Shown piece by piece: positions 47,061-64,000 of a stretch of DNA of 64,000 nt (its first letter is position 1; every line of letters begins with the position of its first letter). The position numbers and the translations under genes are program-made. A model generated the notes under the pieces. The model had not been told where the DNA came from. It made no database searches and worked only from the letters and a program-made list of their open reading frames with translations. The stretch is from Strix aluco (lineage: Eukaryota; Chordata; Aves; Strigiformes; Strigidae): assembly GCF_031877795.1 (NCBI RefSeq), contig NC_133933.1:73549730-73613729 (forward strand). The letters are read 5' to 3'.

Positions 47061-50000
47061 CCACTGGGGAAGGCTGTCACATGATGCAGGCTGCCATGGC
47101 TCTTGTCACTAGGACTGTGATCTTTTACTTTTCCTGAGAAGTTGTTCCTATCTACCTAAAAGTGAGGTCAGATTTTTGGTCAGTGCTTAAGATGCCTGAA
47201 AATCGCACCCATGCTGCATATATGTCTACAATGAACACATGAGAAATATTTTTCTTTATTTACAGGTTCAGTGTTCCTGATAGTTTAAAATAAAAACATT
47301 TGTCCAAATGAGACTCAGCACTTTCAAAGCATGGTTTCCTTTCAGTTTCAGTTCTTCATCCTTCACAGGCCTCTGTTGTGCCCAGCATCTGCCTTTTTAT
47401 AATCTGTGATTTTATCTAATTTGGTCATTTCTATGTACTGACTCTGAAGCACATACTATGATTCTATTAAAATAGAAAAGTTATTTAATCCTATGGAAAA
47501 CATAATGAAACTGCTGATATTCTCAAAACTTGTTTGCATTGTTTTCCTGGATTTGAACTATAAAATATAAGGCCAAACCAAAGATAGAGCACTTATTTTA
47601 TTTAGCATCAACAGTATTCAAAATGTTTTTCATACTAAGTTTCTGTCTAAAGTTTAAGCATGTACCCACATGTTATACTAGACAAGACCTTACATCCTTG
47701 TCATGTTGAACAGACAGTGAAAGCAAAGATTAAATGGAAAACATGATTTTATATTAATTATAAATGTCTATTATTTCTCAGGACCTGAGGGAAATAAACA
47801 AAAGATCTTGCTAATGGAAGCTTGGAGTGTATTGCTTTAAATCTGTAAATGTGGACAATTTACATGCGTAACATGCCACATATCAGCATGAAAATATTTG
47901 TCAGAAAATGATGAATGAAACAAGAAGAATAATGAAGAAAAATGACAATACGCATACCCTCCAGAGAGTAAAATAAACAATGTAAGTATTTGGTAAATAA
48001 ATCCCTGCAGAACTCTTAGAAACGACTTACTGATTAATTGAATCAATCCATCAACCTTTTGTGATGGCATCAATTTGCAGTCCCTTCAATGTTGTTCTTC
48101 TTCAATAGCTACTGCTTTAGAAGCCTTTACAATGTAGGATATGATGTAATACATCTATATGGAACTATAATTAATTTGATACTCTAGTGAGAGAAAACTG
48201 GCTGATTCTTTTACTCAACTCTCATATGTACATGCTTAAACTAATTGTATCACTCTTATAATTGTACTCCAAGTTCTCTTTTCCCTGCCCCTCTCCTTTT
48301 CCTGAAGTTTTTTGGCACCCACTTTTTTGATTAGTCAAAATTTAACAGCAGAGTGGGACTGGGAGATCATGTTTTTCTTCTTTCTTTTTAAATTGAGCTG
48401 TTGTCATTTACTTACTTTATTTAGCATATAAACTCTTTGCAGAAAGGACTGTCTTATTTACTGTGTTCATAGATTGCACCACGCTTGTACATCCAGTAAG
48501 TATCAGAAATTGTAATTTTTGTATACAGAATGCCCATCTTGAATCTCTTGAGAGGAGGGATAGGAAAAGCTAAGAGGATAAGGGGAGAGACTCTGTGTGT
48601 GATTTTGTGTCCCCACCATGAAATATACTCACGTAACAGGTATGTATGTGTGTCTGCATGTATGACAGAGAAATGAGCCAACGTATAAGCAAATGCCTAT
48701 AGGTGCATGAATACTGAGAATCCCATGTAAATTAATGCAATTGCACATACTTACATGTTCTCCTAGGAATAAAAAGTTCACCTGCGCACATAAAAACCAA
48801 CCATCCAAATGTTTGGAAGAGAAAAAAAAACCCCGAGACAAATTTGAAGAGACTGAAATGTGAATATGATTTAGTTAGTGTGTTCACAAACACATTTTCT
48901 ATGAATTTTCTTCTAGTTCACCTGTGCTTTTTGTAACTCTGGATATTTATGACTCTCTGTACTCACTGAATAGGTTTAGCAAATGTAATCGCACATTTGA
49001 AAATTACTCCTATCAGGGCTCGCTCTACCTCACAGCTTCTGTAACGCTGCCAAACTTTACCATGTTCTTAAGTGTCTCCCTGTGTCTGGGACCCTTGGAG
49101 GATGCACATAACCTTCGTGCTTCCTCTTCTTCCAGTTTTGCACATATCCACAGTGACACCATCCTCCATGACTGTGATCACCATCATTATATGAACAGTT
49201 TGAAACAACTGATGTGACAAAGAGCAGTACTTAATTTTGGGAAGGTATCTGGGGTTGTGTTCAGACAGGGAGAGAGTGAGAATGGGACAAGAAGATGGTG
49301 ACAGGGAGAAAGAAATGAAATATGTATGAAATAGCATTCTATGTGGCAGAACAGAAGACCGTTGAAGAGCACAAGCTGAATATGAACATGCTTCTTCACA
49401 TTTAGCTCCATAAAACCTATTTCCCAGCAGGACAAAGGCAAAGATAGGAAAGTGGTTAGGTAACAGATGCCAGCAAAGATCCTCTTCCACTGGTGAATGC
49501 AGAAGTCTGGCTTTCGTACAGGAGATTCAATTTTGGATCAGAGATGACCACAAGCAATTTTTTTTTTTAATTCTCAGGTTTCACAGTACTCTTATCTATC
49601 CAAAATAATCCCAAGGTATTTTGAAGTCCCAAGAGCTAAGTCTTCTACTCAACAGAGAGCAGAAAAGATGGTGTTTTGATTGGACCTGATGAAAAAAAAT
49701 CTTTAGTGATCTTGGCAGGATTTGGAAAACACTTGTAAAAGACATTATCTGTATCAGTTAGTTTCTGAGAGATAAAGGAAGAGAGCATTTTAAAAGACCC
49801 TTCTTTTGGACATATGGAGAGAGATGTGCAACAAATGCATGTATGATGCTACACTATCCCACTCAGCTATGCAAAAGTCACAACTGCAAGTGGCTGCAAT
49901 TGCCCCTCTTGGTGGAGGTCTGAACAGAGGGACTTGTCAGGACATTAGAAAACCAGAGCCGATTTCTCCAGTCATGGCTGGGGATGAATCGTATTTAGTG

Positions 50001-51796
50001 ACTACAGGAAGGAAACATCTTTTACTGACTCATTCTGTGCTGTGCCACTTCTATATGTGAATGAATAACTGCAGTCTAAAGGGCAGTTTCTTTTATGCAT
50101 GGTAATTACATTTAATATTGCACATAGCTTGGAACGGACTGATTAGCATAACAACTGTCTACATTTTTCTCTAAGGAGCAGTGGACACAGAGCTGTCTGC
50201 AGTATTTCTATGCATCGGTCCTTCAATAAATCTGGCTCACCTTTAGTGTCTGTTGCCAATCCACATGCACTGGGAAGAAGACAGATTCAGTTTAGCTACA
50301 AAACAAATTCAGAAAGTCTATCAATTTTGTCTCAGCTATGTTGAAGAGACTCAAAAAGAAAGAAACCAAGCAGTACAATAGAAAGAAAGCAAGCATTACA
50401 TACACATAGATTATTCATGGGGCTTTCCATTTTTGTGAGAAAAAATCCAATTGTATTTAAAAATAAAACAGAGGACTGGAAACAAAAATATTACAAGCTA
50501 GAAGGATTCACGGTGTATGAAGTTTTGCTTTGCCTACTATCAGTGTGCTCAAACAGGATGAGAGTGCAAGTGATCAGAACCTTCAACACTGAGTTAACAG
50601 CCACTTCTATCTGGAGACATCCAGGAATCAATATATACTGCACTAGCCTTTGTCAAAATGCTGTATGGCAGTTGAGTATTGCAACCACTACTTAAAGTAA
50701 GCAAGTGGATCATAAACTGTTTCTCCTTACCTGAATGAAAAGTATCACTTGCACTATAATTACGGCATCAAAAATCCTAATGACAATAATTAATGAACTC
50801 TCTTTCTAAGGAATTGACTTAGGAGAGCATGACAGAGAATCTTGAAATGTATACTGTTCTGCTCCACCTTTATTAAATGACCTCAGGCAAGCTGTCAATG
50901 TATGTGTGCTCTATAAAGATGTTGCCTAAGACAGGATTTCATCATTTCAGTGTAGGGACAATGAACAGAATATAAAAGAATATCAATGCAGTGGAAATAT
51001 CCATGTTACATAGCTCCTTCTTAACAAGGATTACTTTTGCAGTACTTAATACTGTTGGCAACTGTAAACCTATCATAGGCTTAAAATTCCTGATGAGTAG
51101 GCAAAAAAGCCCCATTTTCTAAGTGAAGAGACTATTGCAGTCAGCCTTGTAAAAGAAAACTTGTAGAGTCAGTGATAATGAAAATACCTCTTACCTATGA
51201 CAGAGTTAAAATGGTGTCATGACCTGGCAATTTCTATTCAGCGCTGTCACATCCATGCACTGCACAGATCGGGATTGTCATCATGTAAATGTAACAGGGT
51301 TCTTTATCCTGCATTGTTGCTGAGTTGGAAACAGTAATTCTAAGTTTCCTGTAAGTTATGAATAGCAACAGGGGGCCATGAATAGCTTGGAAACCTATAT
51401 TTTTTCCATTTATTTTTTTTTTAAATGCAAATTACACTAGTAAGTCAAAAAATCACTTTTGTTAAAAATACATTCAGAATTAACAAATGCCAAAAAGAAA
51501 AGAAAAAAAAAAGACACATTTGGATTGTATCTCTTGCCTTCTGAATATTTAAGTTTATAACAAAAGCCCAGCCTAGAAAAATAACATTCTTTACTGGATT
51601 TTGAGGAGGATACAGCTGTACAAATCAAAAATGTCATCCAGATATTCTCAAATTACTGTGCTCTAAACCGCTTCCAGAAGAGATCTGTCCACTAATCATT
51701 TAGTTTAGTAGTCAACAGTCTTAATTTCTTTTTAATGGTGGTGCTCTAACTGCAACTTAATCAGGGTTATGAATACCAACTTCATATAGCTATGTA

Positions 51797-51845
51797 TGTG
51801 TATATATATGTATACTGTGTGTATGTGAGTGTGTGTATATCTACT
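51797..51845. repeat. TA/TG microsatellite
   Basis: TATGTGTATATATATGTATAC followed by TGTGTGTATGTGAGTGTGTGTATAT. Simple repeat. Confidence 0.85.
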
Positions 51846-52659
51846 CTATATGTAATATATGAATACACATTTATGTTGTAATCCTTAATAGTTAGATATG
51901 CTTCCTATTTCCTAAGTACTTTACAAACATTAACGATTCAGACCTCACAAAAAGCCTGTGAGGCACATATTATTCCTGTTTTATAGATGGGAAGACTAAG
52001 ACACAGAGAAATTAAGGCCAAAATTTTCTAAATTAAAATCAGGCCTAAAAGCTACATGTAGACACTTCATTAAATTGTCTGACTTCTAAAATTGTTAACT
52101 ATCAGTATCTACCATTCATTGGGAAATCACTGAATGGTACAAAAAATTATCTTCTGAAAATTAGATTGCTGCTTAGGTGCCTAAACTGGTTTCTTTTCAC
52201 GTTAAAAAATGATTTTTATAGAAATATGATTTTGATTAACTGTTATACAGGGAAAGCTAAAATACCATGTTATGACATTTTCATTCCATTTAAACCTCTA
52301 CATTGTGTTTAATACTATACATCTTCTATATGTAATACTACATAAAAGTAGAAACTTTCAAAATTTTTCAAGTTATGGGAAATTTCAGCCTGGCACTTGG
52401 AAGCTCTATGATTTTCCAGGGGGTGAAAAGCAGTTCTACCCAGAATGAACTCAGAATTTCAGGAACCCAAGTCTGAAAATTTTAATTCAAGATTCAAATC
52501 AGCAATGAATGCTTTACGGGATCAGGTCTAGGGGACGTGCTTAATTCACACAGGAAATCCCTAGCAGTATCTGGGGCTGGAGCCCTTGGCCCCCTGCAGC
52601 AGAATCTTCCTAGGTTATGCAGCCCCTGTCAATTCCTGTGTATTTTATATACATAGACA

Positions 52660-52714
52660 TACACACACACACACACACACACACACTTACATATATATAT
52701 ATATATATATATAA
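52660..52714. repeat. Compound AC then AT microsatellite
   Basis: An uninterrupted AC run (52660-52686) is followed by CTTAC and an AT run (52690-52714). The purity suggests it is polymorphic. Confidence 0.95.
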
Positions 52715-52715
52715 A

Positions 52716-55700
52716 TCTCACTGAATAAATGTAAGTATAGTTCCTGAACATGTCCCATATCTTGTTTTCACTGTTGAATGCCTGTTCCTCTGTCATTGTC
52801 CAGAGTTGCTGCTTGTGACACTGTACATCCATGCAGACACAGCAAAGGGCACTGGTTTGTACAGGGATGGATGAGTGGCATGAGCGCACAGGCCATGGGA
52901 GCTCGGGAGCCACGCAGGTTCGGCCAGCAAGGAAAAGGGAGTTGCTCAGGGCATCTCGAGCCTTTCCAAGTGCTGACCTTCCCTTTTGCCCTCAAAAGCT
53001 ATGTGGTCACCTCAGGTGTGGTAGGTGTGTGCGTTTGCCTATGCAAGGTCTGAGCAAAGAAACAATGACAATCCAAGTTTCTGAAAAGCCTGAGCAAAAT
53101 ATTGGGTTTTTCTTAATGAAAGCCACCTAAGTGCTTGAAAATACAGATCAGATGTAGAATAAAACATATGTTCCTAGGAGTTCAGAGTATTTCATATACA
53201 CATTGACCTACTAGTAAAATTCCCAAAGGCATCTTGTTGCCAACTACGTAACAGCACAGTTTTTTTTTCAGTCACAATAATACAGGAAGATAAAATACAC
53301 GTTCTAACACACAACAGATCCCCCAAATATACCACAAAAAGGTCTCCAATATTTCTTCAACTCAACTAGGCCCTCCCCTCCCTCCCCAACTGAAACCAAA
53401 AATAAAATATATGGATCCCTTATGGTGCAATTAGGAAAAAAAAGCTCACAGAGAATTTTCAGTTGAAATTAGATATAAAAGAGTAAACGTATCTAGTACA
53501 TATTCAGTTGGCCTTTGTTGATAGAAATCTGCAGATGTCTCTGTAGTTAGTAAAAGACATTTAGAGATAGCTATAAAAGCACCTACAGTGCGATAAATAA
53601 AACCAGCAGGATTAAGAAGCACTGTTTCTGCTGCTTATTTCCAGAACGTTAAATTATTAGTTTATGTTACCCCTTTCCCCACCCCGACCCCCAAAAGGTC
53701 TCATTTCTTTTGTTTTTTTTTCTTAACCATTATAAACTCTTTGTTTCTTGACCACTGTGGAGCCTCAAAAGTAAAGCACTTCTCAGACAGCTGGCAGTTT
53801 TCTACTTGGTCGCTCTGGAGCCGTGGAGCAACAGAGCCTTATTCCCTGACATGAAAACAAAACAAAACCAAACAGAAGAAAACCACTGACTTAGAAATCG
53901 TTCAGAATTAACAGCAGCATGTTACTTCAGAAAGCTTGCACGGAGTTTCTCTGATGTGCAACGCAGTTGGGTTAAGGCAAGTATGAACTGTACAGCCTTC
54001 AGGACAAACAACGTGCTGTCTATTGACTTCTGCTGCAAGGTCATCCTGGTATTTTTAGTGTTGTGTTGACTAAGGAGACTCGATGCGGCCAGGAGTGTGG
54101 AGGGGGCTCCGAAAGCACCAAATGGGCTGAGCTCATGTCTTAATCCTGATGGGCCATGATGGCAGTGGCCAGGGTAGGGAAGAGCCAGAAGATGGCACCA
54201 ACGCCTCTGCTCTGGTCCTCTGGTGCTGGGAGGCAGGAGGTCCAAGGTGGGGGTCTGGGACATCTCCCTTAGTACCTGTTAGAAAGAGGGGCTGAAGGTG
54301 TCCATTGTTTTTTGTCTCACTGTTCAATCAGCTTTTTTTTTTTCTTTAGCACAAAAACTGGATTTTTTTTTGCTCTTTGAAGAACCAAGGGGCCATCCTG
54401 AAACAGTTTCCTTGATGGGTCCTCCAGCCCATGTTGAGTAGCCCCTTTGTTTACTTTGACCTAGAAGATAGAAAAAGAAAGATGCTTGTAATCCACCATA
54501 TACCTATCTGATCCCTGCCCTGCTGCTCTGATGCCCTTTTGCAAGCAAGTGTAAGCCACCAACCAGTAACAGTTCAGGTACACATGGGATGAAGAGGACA
54601 CAACAACAAGGTGTTTGCTCAGGTGATTGCTTGGCTCTCTCTGGAACACCATCAGGGAAGGCCGCACAGGTTTTCTAAACCATTCTAGGCAAGAGTGATA
54701 TTTAATTAGAATCTTAACTATATATCCATGTGTCAACTGGAAGGTGACCTGAACTATAATAATCCATCAGAAATGCAGCTGTCTTTGTAAAAAGGATGCA
54801 GTATGCAGGACAGACAGGCTGAATTGCAGATACCTGGGAAAGTCTCCCAAGGCCCGCTCACAAAGCAGAGTACATGTGTGAGTACCACAGCCCTGTACAC
54901 CTGGGGTGCTGTCCCAAACCTGTGTTTTCTAACTTCAGCTTTCAGTCTAAAACAGACAAGGTGTTGCTGGTTGCTACACAAGGCTTAGCTGGTAGCTTAT
55001 TTAAATAAAATGTTGCCTCTAATGTCTGAATCCCACAAAGATGAATCTTAAGGAGAGAGTAACCGAGCAGATTTGTACTGCATGAACTTGGTGAGTGTGA
55101 TGGTGGTTATACTCTAGATGCTGGTTTTTGTGTCTTGCTTAAGTTTCATTTATACATCAAATGAATGGTAAAGCAGACAGTACCTTCAGTATGTGCAATT
55201 ATCTAGACAAATACCTACAGCCTTAGACAAGGAGACCATGACCAGCATAATGCACATGTAAACACACAGAGAGAATTGATGGGACTAGGTACAAAGGGAC
55301 ATGCATTAACCCCTCCTACACCCCTCTGACCCTGAGTTATTGCCTCAAAATCCCTCTAACACTTGGTGAAAAGTAGGATCCCATTAGCCAGAAACTATCG
55401 TTAAGTGCCTTCTAGTGAAAAGCAATGCCTGCTGATAGTCTTGTGTAGCAAAATACACAGAAGTGGGCATATAGATATATAAACACATATATATACACAT
55501 ATATATAGTGGTCTGTGTGCATATAGGGTGTGTGTTTCTATGTGTATATAGTATATGTGTGTGTTTATATAATGCAAAGATGCTCAGACTTCACAGAATA
55601 TGAGGAAAGCAAGCTTCACTTCAGGGCTGAACTGCTTTTGAGCAATTTCTCCAGTGCATTAGGCATCAGCATCAGACAGGCATGCTTTTTTTTTTTGCTT

Positions 55701-57594
55701 CACCACCTCTTTTCTTGAGCAAACAAGATTACTGTGAAAAACGTAAAGAAAAATATCTCTCCCCTCCTTCCTTCCTACTGTTTTTAGAGCAGTCATGATG
55801 CAGTGCAGTCGTGTTCCACAACTATAATTGTGTTTTTTCATGTGCAGCAGAATCAGTTCCATGGAGTGTTTAGTCACCTTCCTCGGTCACCTCCCAAGAG
55901 CAGAATTTTCTCTTGACAATTGATTTCTACCATCTTGCTGTGTTCTTGTCCCATGGTCTGGAAATGAGCACTGGCATCTACCGCACAGCATGCCAGGAAG
56001 CTACTTTTTAGTACATCAGCTGTGGCCACACTGCAAGGGGGTACATGAGCACCGGTTCTGTCCCATTCTATTTAAAAAAATGTATTCGTTTTGAAGGGAC
56101 TGACTCTGACTAGGTTTCTTGGCTTGTACAACATAGAGCATGCTGTTGACTCTTAAATAATAATAAAAAGCCATTTATGACAGGTAGATAAACATAATGA
56201 TAAGAATTCTTCTCCCAAACACCAGTGTTTTATTTAAAACATAATTTTATATTGAATATATTTTTCTTTTTAGAAAAGAAGCGATTTAAATTAATTGTGA
56301 AATTGGGAGAGATGATAAGGAGAGTTGTGATTGGAATTCAAAGCCTAAAATATACAGAAAAGAAACAAAGTGAATTTGAATCTAATAATTCTAGACTATT
56401 TAAGGAAACAGTAGCCAGAGATAGTCACCCTAATTCACTATCAACTGATAACACTTCTTTTTCATAAATGAAGATTTTTTTCCTTAAGTATCCTGTTCAT
56501 TCAACTGATGAAATCCCCCAAAAGTGTACTGTGTGCGTGTTTAAACTGAATTGTTCTTAAAAGTAGAGCTTGATTGATATCACAAATAAAAAGTAATAAT
56601 TCTTTAGATAAAAAAACTCCTGACACATTAGAAATGTAAAAATGAGAAGCCTAAATAAATCAATATAATTATTTAATTGCATGTGTAAGTTTATGTAGGT
56701 TCAGTATAACCTCCAAATTAACAAAATGAAGTGCTAACTTTAGCACACAGGAGGAAACTGGTTACAAAACAGTGTGTCTTAACAGTTAGCAATTACTAAA
56801 CACAGCTTTCCTTCAGGATAATAATTAAACTGTGCATGTATAAAACAGTTAAAATTGATTTAAATCACTTGGATGTAAATCTATCTGGCTTGAATTGAAA
56901 TAAAAGTTTGTGTTGATGGAATTCTGTCATTGCAATCCACTAAATCAATTCACTTCAGCAAGCGGTACGTGGGTGATGACTGAGACCTACCACACAACTC
57001 TGTATGTCTTTAAGATTTGTACTATTTCTGTATCTGGTAAATATATGGGGGGTTCTCTGAGCTTATTACTGAAATGCATGTTGAAATTTGCATTTTGGTG
57101 TTCTGTACAACCATTAGAAGATGATTTTGTTTTGGTAAGCTCTTCAAAGCTGAGGCCATATGTTCTCCTTCACTTTTGTAGCATGCCTCACACACCTATA
57201 GGTACGACCACCCCACAGACAACAAAAAGAGGTGTTATTGTGTCTTTGGAAATAGCTAGTAACTGGATGATTTAAAGGCAACTATGTCCTATTTCTCTCA
57301 TAAACCCAGAGCTCCACATGAGTTGCACCCAGTGTGAGCCTGAATAGTATAGGACGCAGAGGTGGCAACAAACTATCTTTTTATTTTCTTGATCTTTCAC
57401 AGGAATTAGACAGGATAATTCTTAATATAACCTCCACTGCTTATGGATTCAAAGACATTTTGTAGCAAATGATAAAGTTGTGGAAATAGTTGTGTGAATA
57501 CATCCATATGAATATGTATGGTATAGTTGTATCCCGGATGGGTATGATTATACCTTGGACAGTGGTGAGAGTATGGCAATGGACTCCATAAAGC
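52716..57594. other. Unique non-coding stretch with a possible exon block
   Basis: No gene was established. The part at 53920-54460 is GC-richer and on the minus strand shows two good acceptor-like sites (CTTTTTCTATCTTCTAG at 54461 and CCCCTCTTTCTAACAG at 54276) with open frames after them; see the findings. A TA/TG microsatellite is at about 55466-55573. Confidence 0.45.
55466..55573. repeat. Interrupted TA/TG microsatellite
   Basis: Alternating purine-pyrimidine sequence with ATATATATACACATATATATAG and later GTGTGTGTTTATATA, interrupted by short unique bases. Simple repeat. Confidence 0.8.
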
Positions 57595-57695
57595 AGGTCA
57601 GGTCAGGTCAGGTCAGGTCAGGTCAGGTCAGGTCTATTCTATTCTATTCTATTCTATTCTATTCTATTCTATTCTATTCTATTCTATTCTATTTT
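57595..57695. repeat. Two abutting pentanucleotide arrays
   Basis: About eight units of AGGTC run straight into about twelve units of TCTAT with no unique sequence between them. Both arrays are almost perfect. The shared TC at the junction allows one array to arise at the edge of the other. Confidence 0.97.
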
Positions 57696-61420
<3,725 letters not shown>

Positions 61421-62470
61421 GTCTAATGAAGGAGGTTCTATAGTCTCTCTGTGTTGCCTTTCCCTGTGCCTAACTTCCTAATGTCTAATTTAAATGTAAT
61501 TTCCTGCAAATTAGCTCCTTTTCTACATTTTGGCCTTTTCTCCCTATGGATATGAAGACAAATGAGCATTTTTTTTTTCTTTTATGACTACTTTCAAGCA
61601 TTTTCAGTAAGTATTTTCATTCTATCCATCTTTTCCAGATTTAAAAATACCTAGTTCTTTCAAATTTTTCTCATGGCCCATGTTTTCCAAGCCTCTAAAT
61701 TTCCAAGCCTGAGGATCCTTCTTCAGTCTACTTATGTTTCTCTTACAGTGGTGTGCACAAATCGGGATTAAGTGGAACAACTGCCATGTAGGTCTTCTGT
61801 ACATTACCTGCAATAACATGGTGGGTTTTCTGTTGTTTTGGGCTTTTAAAAATTTTTTATTCTATTTATTTTTTCAACAGCATCATACAAATGCTTAATA
61901 ACCAGATCTTTATTTTTATGTTTTGACACTAACTGTAGTTTAACCAAGTAGTCCATATTTTATCTGAAGACGCTTGATTGATTCTTCCCCACAGGAGTTC
62001 TTTTGCACTTGTCTGTATTGAATTTCATCTTCTTGATTTCAAACCACTTCTCAAGATCGTTTTGACTTCTAATCCTATCTTCACAAGTGCTCATACTGCT
62101 CCCAGTCTGATTTCATCTGAAAGTTTTACAAATGTTCTCTCTTTTATCATCCTTGCTGTTAACAAAAATAATGAAGAGAATTATTACCGTAGCTGAGGTC
62201 CCAGTGGGATCCCATCTGAAATGTCATCCCAGCTCATTGATAACTAAATTTCAAATAGAGTTTTAAACAATTCTTCACACAACCTATGATGACTGTATCT
62301 GGACAGTGCTTCCCTGGCCTGCTTACAAACCTCTCATAGGGTCAGAATCTTGCCAAAAATCAGGATAAATGTCATTTGTTTCTTCCTACTTACTCACTGT
62401 CTGTAACCATCAGAATAACTTTATTACAATGTGATCATGTCTTTGGAAACATACTAAGTTTATAGGCACA
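61421..62470 (-). mobile_element. Old decayed CR1 LINE, RT region to near the 3' end
   Basis: Plus-strand text in order: CTAACTTCCTAATGTCTAATTTAAAT, a region with CTTCTTCAGTCTACTTATGTTTCTC, TTTGCACTTGTCTGTATTGAATTTCATCTTCTTGATTTCAAACCACTTCTC, GTTTTGACTTCTAATCCTATCTTCA and CTCCCAGTCTGATTTCATCTG. This is the reverse of an old amniote CR1. Read on the minus strand, the middle part encodes a KWFEIKKMKFNTDKCK-like segment, equivalent to the W..FNKMKFN.DKC.VLH block of CR1 RT. Stops and gaps are frequent. The low similarity indicates an age far greater than that of the CR1 at 45.67 kb. Confidence 0.72.
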
Positions 62471-64000
62471 AAATGAAGATTCATTATAGGAATATTGTTG
62501 AGCAAAGTACTAGGCTGGGAGGAAATAAAACCCCTCTTATTCATATACAGATTGCAGCAAAAAGAATGGACATGTCTTTGCTGTAGCTATGGTTTGTTAT
62601 TCTCTTGACCAGTTTTCCTTTTTTTCTCATTTCTGACCTCTGACAACACAAATCAGAAAATACCTGTGTTGGATTGAGTGTCTCACAAGTGTCAACCCAT
62701 GTCAGTTTACAGGTGTTGCTTATATGCATTTGTCTGGCTTTGCATTTCTTGTGTACTTCCCAAGACCCTTCAAGCAACTGGTAAACCACTATTAAAAGGC
62801 ATAGATACTCTGTCATAGGGCAACAAGTCTTAAGGGTGATTTTAGGGTTGTTTTCAGAAAGCTAAACCAACATGTTAAGAAAAAGATTTCTTTGAGTAAA
62901 ATAAGTTTGTGTGGGCATGAGAGAAAGATGCATGCTGAATATCTCTGCATGCATTCTGTCTTTGCCCTGTTGCACAGAGTAAACACAGAATGTTGACAAG
63001 CCAGATTGTCAAGTGACAAACAAGGCAAGTTTGTACAGGCATTTCCGTGTTCAACAGACATTGGAAATTCCCATGTGTGTAACCAAATGATGGTAGGGCA
63101 GAGAGCGCTACTGTGACCTTGTTGTAGGCATACAATGGCTTCTTACACGCAACAACAAACTTTGCAAGGTAGGTAATAGAAAGTGAACTCCAACACAAAA
63201 GGATTTCAGTAATTTCTTTGTAGCGAGTTTTCTTGATAGTGGCAGTTTCTCAGCACTGCAGAGCCTGCGGTGTCCAAACTGTGCTAAAAGCTCCCTGTGG
63301 ACTCTCAGCTGGTTTCTTAAAGCATGCAAAATACTGCCCTTTCTGCAGGCATTTTATCCTGGCTGTGCCTGAAAGGTCACTAAAAGTGTCTTACGACTGA
63401 TACATTCCTGGCAGCAGTGACATGAGATGAATAAAACAAGGCTCCTTAGCTGAGTTGCTACAGAGGCGTCCATCCTTAACCTCATCCATCAAATGCATTT
63501 TTGACTATTCTGTTTTACATTCATCTTACACGTCATTGTTATCAGAAGTGTCTCTTTTGTCATGTTTTGCTTTAGTAAAAGCACATGTGCTTATACAAAC
63601 AAACACAGAATCCCATTCCTTTGAAATATTGGTTGCTGAGATGCTTATTTTTTTAGTTGAACTTGAATAGGATAATAGCAATAGTATTTGTCTGTAAAAT
63701 GTGTTATAAGAAATTCAGCCTGAGTATTTTCTTCCTTTGCTGGTGTTAAGGGGCCTGTCAGGCAATATGACTGTTGTTACAACTGTAACACAGAGAGGAC
63801 ATATGGCTCAAAATAGGGACATATTTTCTATTACTAAGCACCCACAGGGATGTGAAGTTTCAGCCTCTGCTTGCAGTCACACTCGCCACTGTCTCCGGTG
63901 TGTATGGGGATAAGATGAGAGGCATAAATGGGTTTCTCATTTTTCGTTTCTGGAAGTTTGTGGTGTATAGAGGGACCATTAAACTGGGATGCGCAAAAAA
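62471..64000. other. Unique non-coding stretch at the window end
   Basis: No gene, RNA or transposon was recognised. Confidence 0.5.

Larger units (their letters stand above)
46750..52655. other. Unique non-coding stretch
   Basis: No gene was recognised. It contains a tiny CR1 tail motif (47037-47060) and a TA/TG microsatellite at about 51797-51845. Confidence 0.5.

Noticed and set aside
56910..57275. 121-codon plus-strand frame
   Set aside because: No domain and no supporting splice or promoter signals; consistent with chance.
57595..57695. Possible CRISPR-like array
   Set aside because: The units are pure 5-mers without spacers; this is a microsatellite.

Overview
The window looks like gene-poor, AT-rich DNA from a bird nuclear genome. 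Two things point to birds: CR1 LINE 3' ends carrying the ATTCTGTGAT-type tail, and an LTR family with a CATATAAAGCTGGGGG promoter box that I recognise from bird genomes. I found no protein-coding gene that I can name. There is no operon-like structure, tRNA, rRNA or CRISPR array. Almost all interpretable content is transposon-derived, with a few candidate host exons at low confidence.

Layout. From 1 to 9.7 kb there is unique sequence with a 145-bp tandem duplication (5181-5470), a candidate minus-strand coding exon (2634-2991) and a candidate small plus-strand exon (6427-6477). At 9.69-10.17 kb lies an old plus-strand CR1 fossil. At 16.1-23.0 kb lies a complete but inactive endogenous retrovirus on the minus strand: 5' LTR 22388-22994, tRNA-Lys-like primer site, a hydrophobic gag-region reading frame, gag remnants, protease, reverse transcriptase, RNase H, integrase, polypurine tract and 3' LTR 16109-16705. 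It has no room for env, and its protease, RT, RNase H and gag frames are broken.

At 33.7-36.0 kb is the most notable discovery: a badly decayed plus-strand Ty3/gypsy (Metaviridae-type) retrotransposon. It shows, in the canonical order, capsid-like remnants, a CCHC-like zinc knuckle, a protease-like site, RT blocks, the integrase zinc-binding region and the pol C-terminal end. No single piece exceeds about 70 codons, so ORF-based annotation would miss it.

At 38.15 kb there is a short CR1 scrap. At 39.38-40.21 kb a solo LTR of the same family as the ERV lies directly against a fragment of a different LTR subtype that keeps a TATAAA box. At 45.0-46.75 kb two CR1 copies lie with their 5' ends facing each other; the plus copy keeps a 345-codon open RT/C-terminal frame but has an Asp-to-Asn change in the catalytic box. 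At 57.6 kb two different pentanucleotide arrays abut. At 61.4-62.5 kb there is another old minus-strand CR1. The rest is unique non-coding sequence with scattered microsatellites.

The elements form age layers: the gypsy fossil and the old CR1 copies are oldest, the ERV/LTR family (LTR pair about 83-87% identical by eye) is intermediate, and the CR1 at 45.67 kb is probably youngest. All family assignments rest on motif recognition by eye, without any database search.
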